This document shows, one piece after another, positions 11,625 to 21,510 of a DNA stretch of 64,000 nt (positions are counted from its first letter, which is position 1; the number at the start of each line of letters is the position of its first letter). Position numbers and translations under genes: made by a program. Under the pieces are notes generated by a model. That model saw nothing but the letters and a program-made list of their open reading frames with translations. It was not told the DNA's origin and made no database searches. Source of the stretch: Molossus alvarezi (lineage: Eukaryota; Chordata; Mammalia; Chiroptera; Molossidae); assembly GCA_037176705.1 (NCBI GenBank), contig CM073889.1:102813890-102877889 (forward strand). The letters are read 5' to 3'.

Positions 11625-12135
11625 AGTTTCCACAAAATTGAGATCATATGGTACTTGTCTTTCTCTGACTGGCTTATTTCACTCAGCATAATGCTCTCCA
11701 GGTCCCTCCATGCTGTTGTAAAAGATAAAATTTCTTTCTTTCTTTTTTTAATGGCTGAGTAGTAGTCTATTGTGTGATTAAACAAAATAAACTAACAAAT
11801 AGAATGGAAACAGACTCATAGAGAGCAGACTGACAGCTGTCAGAGGAGAAGGAGGTTGCGGGGTTGGGTAAAAATGGTGAAGACATTAAGTAAAAAAATA
11901 AAAAATAAAAGCCCTCACATGCACAGATGATAATAAGGTGACCACCAGAGGGAAAGGGGGTGGGAGGAGGTAGAAGAGGGTAAAGGGGGATAAATGGTGA
12001 TGGAAGGAGGCTTGACTTGGGGTGATGAACATACAATACAATATATGCATGATGTATTATAGAATTGAACACCTGAATCTATATAATTTTATTAATCAAT
12101 GACATCCCAATACATTTAAGGAAACAGTAAAAAAA
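11625..12135 (+). mobile_element. Second bat L1 insertion with inverted 5' part
   Basis: The left segment (11625-11776) is antisense L1 ('gagatcatatggtacttgtc' to 'ggctgagtagtagtctattg'). From about 11777 the L1 3' UTR runs in plus orientation ('aacaaaataaactaacaaat' to 'catcccaatacatttaagg') and ends in a pure A tail at 12129-12140. Near-identical direct repeats, AAAAATCTGGGAATCT (11609-11624) and AAAAATCAGGGACTCT (12136-12151), fit a decayed 16-bp TSD. This 3' UTR is of a different type from that at 10639 and resembles the copy at 49488. Confidence 0.85.
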
Positions 12136-12198
12136 AAAAATCAGGGACTCTATTGCAGCCTTGACATTAGCCATTGCTGTGTCAAAAGCTGAAAACAA

Positions 12199-12373
12199 GC
12201 CCTGGCCGGTTTGGCTCAGTGGTTAGAGCGTCAGCCTGCGGACCAGAGAGTCCCGGGTTCAGTTCCCGCTAAGGGCACCTACCTTGGTTGCAGTTTGTCC
12301 CCAGTCCTGGTTGGGTCATGTGGGAGGCAGCCACTCGATGTGTCCTTTTCATGTTGTGTCCCTTTCATGTCGA

Positions 12374-12409
<36 letters not shown>

Positions 12410-12485
12410 CCCCTCACTCCCTCCCTCCCACTCTATCTGAACAAAAAATGGAAAAATGTCCTCGGGTGAGGATTGAAAAAAAAAT
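12199..12485 (+). mobile_element. Ves-type SINE, family A (with CT expansion)
   Basis: This is a tRNA-derived bat SINE transcribed by RNA polymerase III. The internal A box lies in 'tggctcagtggttagagcg' and the B box in 'gggttcagttcccgct'. The body runs through 'gcagccactcgatgtgtcc', a (CT)n tract and 'ctatctgaacaaaaaatgg', and ends 'tcctcgggtgaggat' plus A tail. The TSD is GCTGAAAACAA (12188-12198, 12486-12496). The (CT)n tract has expanded to about 15 units, and a nearby 'catgttgtgtccctttcatg' duplicates part of the body. Confidence 0.97.
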
Positions 12486-12496
12486 GCTGAAAACAA

Positions 12497-14144
12497 ACCA
12501 AAAAATAGGCTCTGGCTTCTCCTCTAAGTCCCCTCATCTAGAGGAGATAGCACATCGTATTTGGAGACATTAAATTTGAGTCAAATGGGAGTCCGAGGAA
12601 TTGCAATTAGTCATTTTGGGTGGTGTTTCTCTTTCTAGACATGCCTTAGCTAGGAGTCTGCGGAGATGAGTGTTCACATAAGATATGTCCAAACATGTAG
12701 ATAATTTTTAGAAGAATTTATTGGAACCAAACTGATGACATAAGCCAGGGAGCAAGATCTCAAATGCTCTGGAGAATGACAGTTTTTCAGTTTGTTTTAT
12801 GCATTTGAAATTAAGAAGGGAAGTAAGTAAGATGACACGGAGGTGGGAAATAGCAAGGTGGGGATTGGATCACAGGACCGTTAACGAGATTACGCTTTTC
12901 TCCTGAGAGTGGTTATGGTTTATTTCAAAAGTGTGTTGTCCTAGCTGCACAGAATCAATAGACAGGGCTTTGATAAGATAAGCCTTTGACTAGAGAAGTT
13001 ACATGCCTGGGGTGTGACTACTCCCCAGGACCTGCCAGCTAGGAAGTCATGACCAGATGACCCTGTGAGGGTGTTTTCCATGGAGCCCCTTCGTGGTCCA
13101 CATTCGGGAGGGATCCTGACAGGGGGGGAAGGACGATTGAGAATAGAAAGGCTCCTTGGTTCATTCATGGAGAGGGCTCTGCAAAGAGTGGTCCTGGTAT
13201 TGTTTTTTCTTTTTCCTCTTCTTTGTTTGGGTTCCCCCAGAGTCAGAACTTTACTCAAGGTTTCAAGTGCAAGCAGTTTAATGGGAGGTCCTAGGGACAT
13301 GTGTAGGGTGTGCAGCTGGGAGGGGAGACCAGGCAGGGAAGACAGCCAGTAAAGGGTGCACTGTTGCGTCAGCCACCAGACCTTCACACTGGACCTCAAT
13401 CCCATGGGGCTCTCTGGAAAAGGCCGCAGAAGTATCCAGGTCAAGGATGAGAGATGGGGCATTCCTCCACACCAGGAAAGCGCTGGTCAAGGGCTTCCCG
13501 AGAGAGGGAGGGACACAAATTCCCAGACAGCTGTCTGCTTCGTCTGCATGTAGTGGTCTGGCAGCCCCAGGCAGCATCTGACAATCTTAAAATTAGGCCA
13601 GCATGCCCCCACATGGTAAGGAATCCAAAGAACATGGATGGAGCTCCTTCCATGGGTTGGATACATTCTCATATTTTATTCTGAGATTAAAATATTGTAA
13701 AAAGATAACATGCTACGGGATAAGAGAAACAAGCCGAACACAAAGGATCTCAAGGTGTGGACCAGTCCTGCGCAGATCACCCATGACCTTTGCAAACGGG
13801 ACAGATAAAGAGCAGAGATTAACGGGAAAGGAAGGAAAGGGTACCCTTGCTAATTACATCCATTTCCACTCGTTGCATGTATTTTGTCTAATGATTAAAT
13901 GTGTTCTGTGAAAGAAACTGCAAATATCTCTTTCTAATGGTAAAGAGGGAGCTAAATGTCAGGTTGGGAGCCTTCATCTGTAATGCTGAGATAATAATTT
14001 CGCCTCGGCTCTCTGTTCTCAAATTCCCCTTTCCGAAAAGGATGTTCACTGGCACAGAACTATCCAACATGACATATTTTTTCCATAGTAGGTGACAAAC
14101 AAAATGCAGTGAGCTGGTTGTAGGCATCCAACCATCCGTATACC
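12497..14144. other. Unique sequence; no gene supported
   Basis: Frames of up to 173 codons occur between 12941 and 13600 on both strands. They overlap each other, start in no recognisable context and carry no motif. The block 13230-13600 ('ttactcaaggtttcaagtgc', 'gtttaatgggaggtcc') has the look of an old antisense interspersed repeat that I cannot name. Confidence 0.35.
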
Positions 14145-14240
14145 CCACAGATATTTATTCAGCAGCTGCCGTGTGCCAGGTGATGCGATCGACACTGGGG
14201 ATCACAAGCAGTGAAGATCTTGTTGGGAATCTACTCGATC
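14145..14240 (-). mobile_element. LINE L2 3' end, antisense
   Basis: The string 'cagatatttattcagcag' followed by 'gtgccaggtgatgcgatcgacactggggatcacaagcagtga' matches the antisense L2 terminus. Confidence 0.65.
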
Positions 14241-14973
14241 ATCACTTAGAATCTAGTTCAGTTCCAGGGGAAGAATGAGGAATAGAACTATTGCCTGAGA
14301 GCTCATTTTGCTTGGAAAAGATAGTTCTGTGTTATCTCCTCTTAATCATGCATTTAGCTATTAGCACCCAGAAGGCAGATAATAGACCTTTTGCAAATGA
14401 ATAAAATAGTACTTCCTTAAATCTGTTCTATAGTTGCTTCTTCACATTTTATGGTATTCTGCTCTTTCTTGAACCTATTATATCATATAAGCCCAAACTA
14501 GAGCTACTATTGTTTGTTTTTCTTTTGTTCTTGATAATAACTGTTTTTGGTTTAAAAATATTCCCCCAAACTAAAACATTTTAATCTTTCTATTGTATTA
14601 GTTGTCCACCTTTGCTCTGATTTTATGTGTTTTTTTTTTTAATGTGATATGTAGCATCTTACTTGCAGATGGATAAATGATGGCTATGATTAAGGAATGT
14701 GGTTAATAATTTCTGTTCTGTTTCTACTTTTCCACTTGAAGACATACAGGTGCCAGATTGAGCTCCTCTTCCTATTCTCTGGTCTCCCTGTAACTTGTCC
14801 TGTGGTGTCCATTGCCTCCTAGTGGGAGGAGAATTCTTCCCACCGCATTGCCGTCAAGGGTGGTCCTGCGACTTGACTTGGCCAGTGCATGTGAGCAGAC
14901 GTGACATAAGTTTACCCATCAGTGTCTTACCCCTTCCACAAGGCCAGGGTGTGGGCTGCTTCTTTAGCCTAAA
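14241..14973. other. Unique or unassigned sequence
   Basis: The part at 14780-14930 ('gacttggccagtgcatgtgagcagacgtgac') resembles a common but unnamed ancient mammalian interspersed repeat. No gene is supported. Confidence 0.35.
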
Positions 14974-15340
14974 TCATTTATTCTCAACAGGGTTCTTTCA
15001 CCCCACTGGGGTAAAATGATTCTTGTGGGGCAGAAAACAATCTTTATCTATAGAGCACAGATATACATAAAGTACATAAATAGCTATATGAAAAAAAGTT
15101 AGCCTGGCTGGTGTGGCTCAGTGGTTGAACTTCAACTCATGCACCAAGAGGTCGCTGGCTCAATTCCTGGTCAGGGCACATGCCCAGGTTGTGGGCCCAG
15201 TCCCCAATGGGGGGCCTGCAGGAGGTGGCCAGTCGATATTCTCTCTCATCGATGTTTCTATCTCTCTCTCCTTCTCCCTTCCTCTCTCTCTAAAATCAAT
15301 AAAGGAAAAAAAATATAAAAAAAACATTGAGAAACATTGG
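14974..15340. mobile_element. Possible hAT-like element split by a SINE
   Basis: The left part opens with 'atttattctcaacaggg' and the right part closes with 'cattgagaaacattgg' (revcomp 'ccaatgtttctcaatg'). These could be the imperfect inverted ends of a short hAT element, with the SINE at 15101 inserted inside. The ends are diverged and no 8-bp target duplication is clear. Confidence 0.35.
15101..15320 (+). mobile_element. Ves-type SINE, family B
   Basis: The tRNA-derived head reads 'gtgtggctcagtggttgaac'. The body runs through 'catgcaccaagaggtcgctgg', 'cctggtcagggcacatgccc' and 'gatattctctctcatcgatg' to the (CT)n block and the terminal 'ctctaaaatcaataaa'. Family B shares the head type with family A but has a different body and a 3' end of 'aatcaataaa' instead of 'ctcgggtgaggat'. 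Confidence 0.95.
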
Positions 15341-16433
15341 ACTTGATCCTCAGGGTGAGGCAGATGCATGCAGCAAACCCACCAAGCTACAGTCAGCCTA
15401 CAGCTGATGAGTAACCTGAGCAGGAAATACATGCTGTGGTTGTGATCTGTGCAGTGTTTGGGGTTGTTACCATGGTGAAGCCTGGTGAAAGCTGACTGCC
15501 ACGACTAGCAATCCCTTGGCTTCTATGGCCCTGACAGTACTCTGGGCAATTCTCATGGGCTCTGATTCCTGGAAGTTTGATTTCAGATGGTCTTGGTGCA
15601 GCATCTTGTAATACCTATTTCTGGAAAGCTCTCCTGGTAATTCTGATGAACATTTAATAATGCGGCCAGTGATGTTGCAAAGGTCAAAGTTCTCTGATTC
15701 ACTGGCAGAATCTAGGCATCTCAGTAAATTTGTCTCAGATGTAGCATCTGGTGTTCTGAGCTATTTTAAAATTAACTGAGGGCTGTAGCAAACATTAAGT
15801 GACAAAAAGATCACCGGCCAAGAGGTACTTTGCAAAACCCACTTGGGGTTGTTGTACCATTTCTCCAGCTAGAATTACTGTAAGTTTGTCATTGTTTGTT
15901 GTTGGTTTTTTTTTTTGTTTTGTTTTTCTCTGGGTGGGAGACTGGTTTGGGAACTTACTTGCAGAGTCTTTAGTGCTTGATTTCTACCTCAGCCTTAGTT
16001 CTCTACCCTTGGGTTTGCATCCTGCCTGTGGAGACCATGATCTGGGAATGACCGCCTTCCCTCAGTTCTTGGCTCCCTACTCAACCCCTGCTCTGCTTTC
16101 ATTGCTAATTGGGATCCTGATTGGATTCTGTTGCCCATGAACCCGGAATCTTCCAGGTGCTACTCAATAGCCCATGGCTGGTCAAAGCCTTTTATGGCAA
16201 TCATGATTTCTATTCCTTGTCTCCAAGGGCTGCTTCAAGGGCTGAGCATAGAAGCAGTTCTGGCCAATGAGATTTGAGGGGAGATATGTTGGGGATTTGT
16301 GGGGATCTTTTACTCCTCCTTTGTAAGAAGGGCTTAGAAGAAGTTTCTTTTTGGTCCCACTTGCTCACTTTCTGCTAGGGATGCTCACAGATGAGGATGC
16401 AATGTCAGAGCTGCAGCAGCCTCCTGGTGATTA
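15341..16433. other. Unassigned sequence, possibly old repeats
   Basis: The part at 16150-16433 ('ctggccaatgagatttgagg', later 'gagctgcagcagcctcctgg') looks like a known class of ancient mammalian interspersed repeat, perhaps LTR-derived, that I cannot name. A T-rich simple tract lies at 15898-15927. No gene is supported. Confidence 0.35.
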
Positions 16434-16568
16434 TACACAAGGTGGGCAAAGGTAAGTTTACTATTATTAGTGTGGACAAATATATAACACAAGAATAAAT
16501 AATAGTACAAGAATAAACTCTGTGTTTCACATACTCACAACTATAAACCTACGTTGGCCCACCCTGTA
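16434..16568. mobile_element. Mariner-type MITE with TA target duplication
   Basis: The terminal inverted repeats are 'cacaaggtgggcaaaggtaag' on the left and revcomp 'acagggtgggccaacgtagg' on the right, flanked by TA on both sides. The interior is palindromic, with 'acaagaataaa' repeated and 'ctcacaactataaacctac' near the right end. Length about 130 bp. This is a non-autonomous Tc1/mariner element with no transposase, mobilised in trans in the past. Confidence 0.85.
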
Positions 16569-16769
16569 TATTACTGATATTTTGAAGGAGGAAAAGAGAG
16601 AAAGTGTTTTGGTCTTCTGATGAAACCATTGAGCCGCTGTTCCAATACTGGAATTTTCTAACTTCAGACTTTATATGTGAGAGATCTAAACATCTTCATT
16701 GTGAAAGCCACTGTTAATTGGGCATTCTATAATCACAGGCAAAAACATCACCCACTGATACAAACTTCC

Positions 16770-17010
16770 TTCCCCATAAAGATTTTTCCAATGACGCCTA
16801 CTCACATATACTTTTCTTTCGAGTTCCATATTGTCTCCACCACATATTTGGTTTTTGTGTCTTGCTAAGTATTTCACCTACATACATCTTGCCCCTCGAA
16901 AGGTTTGGTAAGCCTTGTGTAGACAGGGACCAGACTGTCTACTTGTTATTTTAAGTGTTCCATACAATGACTTCCAGGATGGAACAATAAAATCTTGTTC
17001 ACTGCCTGAA
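16770..17010 (+). mobile_element. Possible LINE L2 3' portion, diverged
   Basis: The order of 'catatttggtttttgtgtc', 'agacagggaccagactgtct', and 'acaataaaatcttgttcactgc' loosely follows the L2 3' end. Similarity is weak. Confidence 0.4.
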
Positions 17011-19616
17011 TGAGGTTTATCCTACAACGTGAAACATCTCAAGCCCAAAGTATGCAAGTCTATAGCTTGCCTATATTGATAGTGTGTGAAATCAGCTGTC
17101 TTTTCTTGTCATTTAGATGAACTATGAGTTAACAGAACCAGACACTGAGATACACCACAAAGTATCTACAAAGGAGAGACTAAAGCCCTTTGGGTAAATG
17201 TAGAGTCCACCTCGCGTGTTTTTCCTTTTAACCTCTTAGCTGCGTGTTTTTAATGACTTCCTTGGTCTGTGGATATGTGAAACATTAACATAATTATCTA
17301 TCTTAATATATTGTAACTACCATCTGCTGGAGACAAAACATTGAAACTATCACTAGTTGTTCATTAACAATAACACCAGTCACTCATTAACAGTGTTGAC
17401 CCAATTACATGTTGTGTATATCAGAGACAAATAACTGTAATTGCAACTAGAAGCGATTTCATAAACATGACAATTCTTGTTTGGAAATGCAAAGTGGAAT
17501 GCATTATTTGGATTTGCCACATAAATACAGGTTTAAATGAAAGAGAATCATCATTCAACCACATAAAATAAAAACCCAGTCTAAAGAGATGCCATTTGGA
17601 ATCAAATGGCTCAGCATCCACTTGAACTTGCTTTGAAGCGTCAAAAGACTTTCAGTACTGGTTTCAGAAAGTAGACAAGCCAGCAACAATGCAGCCAGAC
17701 ATCTTTAAGTGACATCTATCCTGTCTATTGGCAGGGAGTGATTTTCTTTTGGAACCATTCAGAGTATTGTCCGTTGCCTGGACAATGGACATTTGATGAA
17801 TCATTCATATAATCAGCCTGGAGGCTTTCAAGCTCCATGGAAGAGATGGAAAGTCCGGGAGATTTGTGTGAAAAAAAAATTCATTATATGCCCGTATATA
17901 CGTAGACAGAAGTAACTCTGCCTTGACCTCATGTGGAATAGACCTGTGCAAACAGAAGCAAACGTGCTGTGGTATAGCATTTGCAGACCTAGAAGACACT
18001 TGTAGATGAGACAATGACCAACACACGGAATTAGGCAAAGACAGCCCAGAGAAGCCAGGAAGAGACAGCCCTTGAGAAAGAAAATCTGTGCTTAAGTCAA
18101 GATGATAAAAGCTGAGACATGTCTTCCATACAAGCAGACTGCTCCGTAGCTCTCTTTCTGTTAAGGGGAAAAGACCACCAGAGATCGGGCTGGATGGAGG
18201 GGAAAGAGAAAGGGCAGAGGGGAGGATACAACCGTGAAACTCACTGCCCAGAACACCAACGTCAAGATTCCTTAGAAAGTCTCAGCTGGACAGATGTTGA
18301 GTGCAGGGGTAGGGACTGTTCTCAGCCTTGAAGGTAGCAAGGCCGCGTGGTAGACACGATGCTGCAACTGCCTTTTAAAATCTCAGCGTAGCCAAAGGCT
18401 CGCGGAGAGCCCCGGTCTCCCGAGTACTGCCCTGCGGGGCCTGCCTCTCAGGGAGACATCGCTCTTGTGCAGTGTTATAAAAAGACAAATAAGATTGTCT
18501 TCCACAATTTTACTTGTCAATTATGTTTCAATAAACCAGGAAAAAGAAGGTAATCTTGGTAAATACTATATCCGGGGAACAAATAAAGGCCTGGAATCTC
18601 CATTATGGGAATATGAGAAAGACAGATCATCTGAGTTCTGGCTTGGACACCTCTGAGCTGAAGGATGGAGGTAGAATAACCACTCTGAGTCCCTGTACCC
18701 TATCTCCGGGCAGGTGAGAGGATCGAAGGGTGCCAGGTTCATGATGGCAGAGCACACAGTGGCAGTGCCATCTCTTGGGGTGCAGGTGGGGTTGACTCTG
18801 GTGGAGGAGGGTGCACTCGGGGACCCGGGGAACTGCAGCGGGGCTGGAGTGCTTGACCGCTGAGAATGTGCTGAGTCTGGACGTTCACGTGATCCAGTGA
18901 ATCAATTGTAATTGACTTGTGTCACACCGATTTTGCCAATTCTGCAGGAGTCTTTGATGGAAAGTCATTGGGACTTTGTGTAGTTTCTTAACATGGACAA
19001 TGTTAAGGGAAAACATTTCTGTGCTTGCTTTCTAAAGTGAGAGCCCTTCTGTCTCTTTCTTCCGTACTGGTGGTGTATCTTTGATGCATTTGTAGAAAGC
19101 ATAGCCCTTGAACCGCGTCCTTCGGTAGCCCCCTTCAGATCTGAGTATGTGTCATTTACCAGCAGGTTTACAACAGACCTCAGGTATGGCGCTCTGTCCT
19201 TCCCACTGGGGAAGCAAAGGAAGCACAGACGTCTTCCAAGTGACTCGGTGCTTGCTGGGGACAGAGCACACAGAAGCTGTGGTTTCCACTCCCCACTGTC
19301 CCCACAGCACTGTGGTCTGTGAGCTCAGGACACGCCTGGACATCTCGTCTCCTGAAAGAAGAGCAGCTCCAGAGAAGTGTCCTCCACCCAGGGCCCTCTG
19401 TCCTTCCATCACCACGTCGCACTGCCTCCCCCTCCCTGAAGTGAGGTTCATCTTTATTTTCCTTGACTAGAGCTGAAAATCTGACTAGTCATCTATGCTT
19501 TCTACACAGTTAAGGTAAATGATAAGCTAAATTAAAGCAATACCTGTTTTAAGGTTGTTTCCACACGCGTTCTAATAGCATGACAATGGCAAGCATTTAT
19601 TTTCTGACTTCAGTGA

Positions 19617-19620
<4 letters not shown>
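17011..19620. other. Long unique stretch without recognisable gene or repeat
   Basis: I find no coding frame with a motif. A fragment at 18495-18540 ('acttgtcaattatgtttcaataaacc') resembles the terminus of an old L1 but is too short to call. The stretch at 19140-19450 is GC-richer, with overlapping frames on both strands and no recognisable product. Confidence 0.4.

Positions 19621-19681
<61 letters not shown>
19621..19681. repeat. Compound (CT)n(CA)n microsatellite
   Basis: About 19 uninterrupted CT units switch directly to about 11 CA units. It is pure and therefore likely to vary in length between individuals. Confidence 0.97.
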
Positions 19682-20670
19682 CTGAATGGCCCACTCTCCT
19701 GCTGACTGTGAAGTGATTTTTGCCTTCTTGAGTTTACTATGAAGGATTTCCTCAGGGGTAAGGAGATCACTGCTCCAAACTTGGGATTCTAATGCATCAC
19801 AGCTCCCTAGGTTGTGGGATAGAAAGGGGGCTTCTTATTCACCTGTTGAGTCTTGCATTCAGGGTCAGGATCTCTTGACGTTATTTCTTGCAATCTATTC
19901 AAAACCATGCTGTGCAGCAGGGTGCCTCGGTGCAGGAATATGCAGCTTCCCCTTTTCTGAATCCATGGGAACATCAACTAAAAAGACAGTTTGCAACAGA
20001 GAGTAATGTCCTTGTAGAGGTCTGATCATTGCTTTCCCCTCAAAATCAATCTCAGGATCAATTCAAAGGACTGTGTTTCAACCACCAAAAAAGTCAGATG
20101 TAACAGTTTGAAATACAAAAACAAGTTTTGCGGGATAAACAAAACAAACCGCCCACAAACTTTAATTCAATAAGTGATGTTCTCTTGGTATAGTTTTGAT
20201 TACCTGCAGAAGGAGGAGATGCTGGCTACATTATATCCCTGCATATGAAGATGTATTAAACCAAACCAAAACACCAGAATGAAACACACCCTTCTACGCC
20301 TTGCAGTGGTGATAATCAAGACGCTGTGTGTATGTCTGAACAGGACGTTAGAAGTGCCCACAGTCTTCTGTATCTGTTCACAGCTCTGTTACAAAGCAGA
20401 TATCTCCATCGATCTTCCCATTAACACCGCGAGGGAAATCCAGCCAGTAAAGTGGCTTGCAAGTGTCAAATAAGATCATGGTTTTGATGATAAATAAAGA
20501 AAAAGGAGAGGCGTTTGTAAGATTGTCTACCTACCATCTGTAACCTTGTCTTTGGTAAAAGAGCATGCATTTTCACTAAGCATAACCTTTCTCTAGCTCC
20601 CAGTCTATGTGATCCAAGACTTGCTAACCAGCGTGACTCAGGCTTAGCCAATGAGAATCTATCAAGGGAT
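19682..20670. other. Unique sequence, no feature seen
   Basis: I recognise no repeat family or coding frame. Confidence 0.45.
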
Positions 20671-20688
20671 TTAAAATATTTTATTGAC

Positions 20689-20723
<35 letters not shown>

Positions 20724-20851
20724 CAATATGTTGTTCCACTTATTTATGCATTCATCGGTTGATTCTTATATGTACCTTGACTGAGGATCAAACTTGAAAG
20801 CTTGGTATATTGTAATGACGCTCTAACCACATGAGCTACCTGGTCAGAGCA
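20671..20851 (-). mobile_element. tRNA-derived bat SINE, older variant
   Basis: On the minus strand it opens 'tgctctgaccaggtagctca' and continues 'tggttagagcgtcattacaa', 'gatcctcagtcaaggtacat', 'aatgcataaataagtggaac', then a (CT)n block and 'tcagtcaataaaat'. Near-matching flanks (CAAGGGATTT at 20663, CAAGAGATTA at 20850) may be a decayed TSD. It differs from families A and B and seems older. Confidence 0.85.
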
Positions 20852-21049
20852 AGAGATTAAAAAAAAAAGAATGATCTGGAAAAGGGTACATTCTGGATTT
20901 TCAGGCCCCAAGGACAGGTTTGGAGCTAGCCAGACAGCCTCTCTATGAATAAGCCATCAGAGAGGTTGGCAAAATGAGAAATGGAGAGAGACAGGCTGAA
21001 TCCTTAGCCTGGCCTCTGCCAGCCTAAAGGAAGAATTTTTTGAGAAGTA

Positions 21050-21510
21050 GGAAAAGGCGTCTCCTTTAGATGAGTGCCAAACTTGGCAAATAAACACAGT
21101 TGGAGAAAGTCACTGAGAGGTGACACTGGTTGACCCACAGGCTGCACCTGGGCAATTGAGGCTCCTCATCCCATTCCCTGTCTTGGAACGTACCTTCTGC
21201 CATCGTTCCCACTGCGGGAGCTATTTTCAAAGACCAAGCCGGGAGAGCGCCATGTGTTGCTTGGACTGTCTGCATAGTGTATATGACTGAACCCCGTTAA
21301 GGCCTCCATATAAACTGAAGGTTCTGGTGCGTGTGGAGATCTGCTCATCCTGCAGCCAACTAAGACAGCCTTGTAAGTAAGCTGCCTTGCTTGTTAAAAC
21401 TGCCACCTGCCATTCTGGAGTGGTGTGTCTCGTTCCTTGGTCTCTCCTTGCCCTCTGTGGAGAGGACCCAGTTTTAGATTTTATCCAGGGAACTCCCAAG
21501 GTTGTAAACC
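21050..21510 (+). mobile_element. Possible solo LTR of an endogenous retrovirus
   Basis: The layout suggests U3-R-U5: a TATA-like 'ccatataaactgaagg' near 21305, then 'cttgcttgttaaaactgcc', then the U5-like 'tctcgttccttggtctctcc' and 'gattttatccagggaactcc'. I cannot place the TG...CA ends or a 4-6 bp TSD, and no retroviral gene is adjacent. A second LTR-like tail may lie at 21640-21770 ('catgaatcaataattttcc'). Confidence 0.4.

Noticed and set aside
12205..12265. tRNA gene-like A and B boxes in the SINEs
   Set aside because: The boxes belong to tRNA-derived SINE heads. The copies cannot form a complete cloverleaf and are not tRNA genes.
12941..13462. 173-codon minus-strand frame
   Set aside because: Opposed by open frames on the other strand, and no domain, splice or promoter support.
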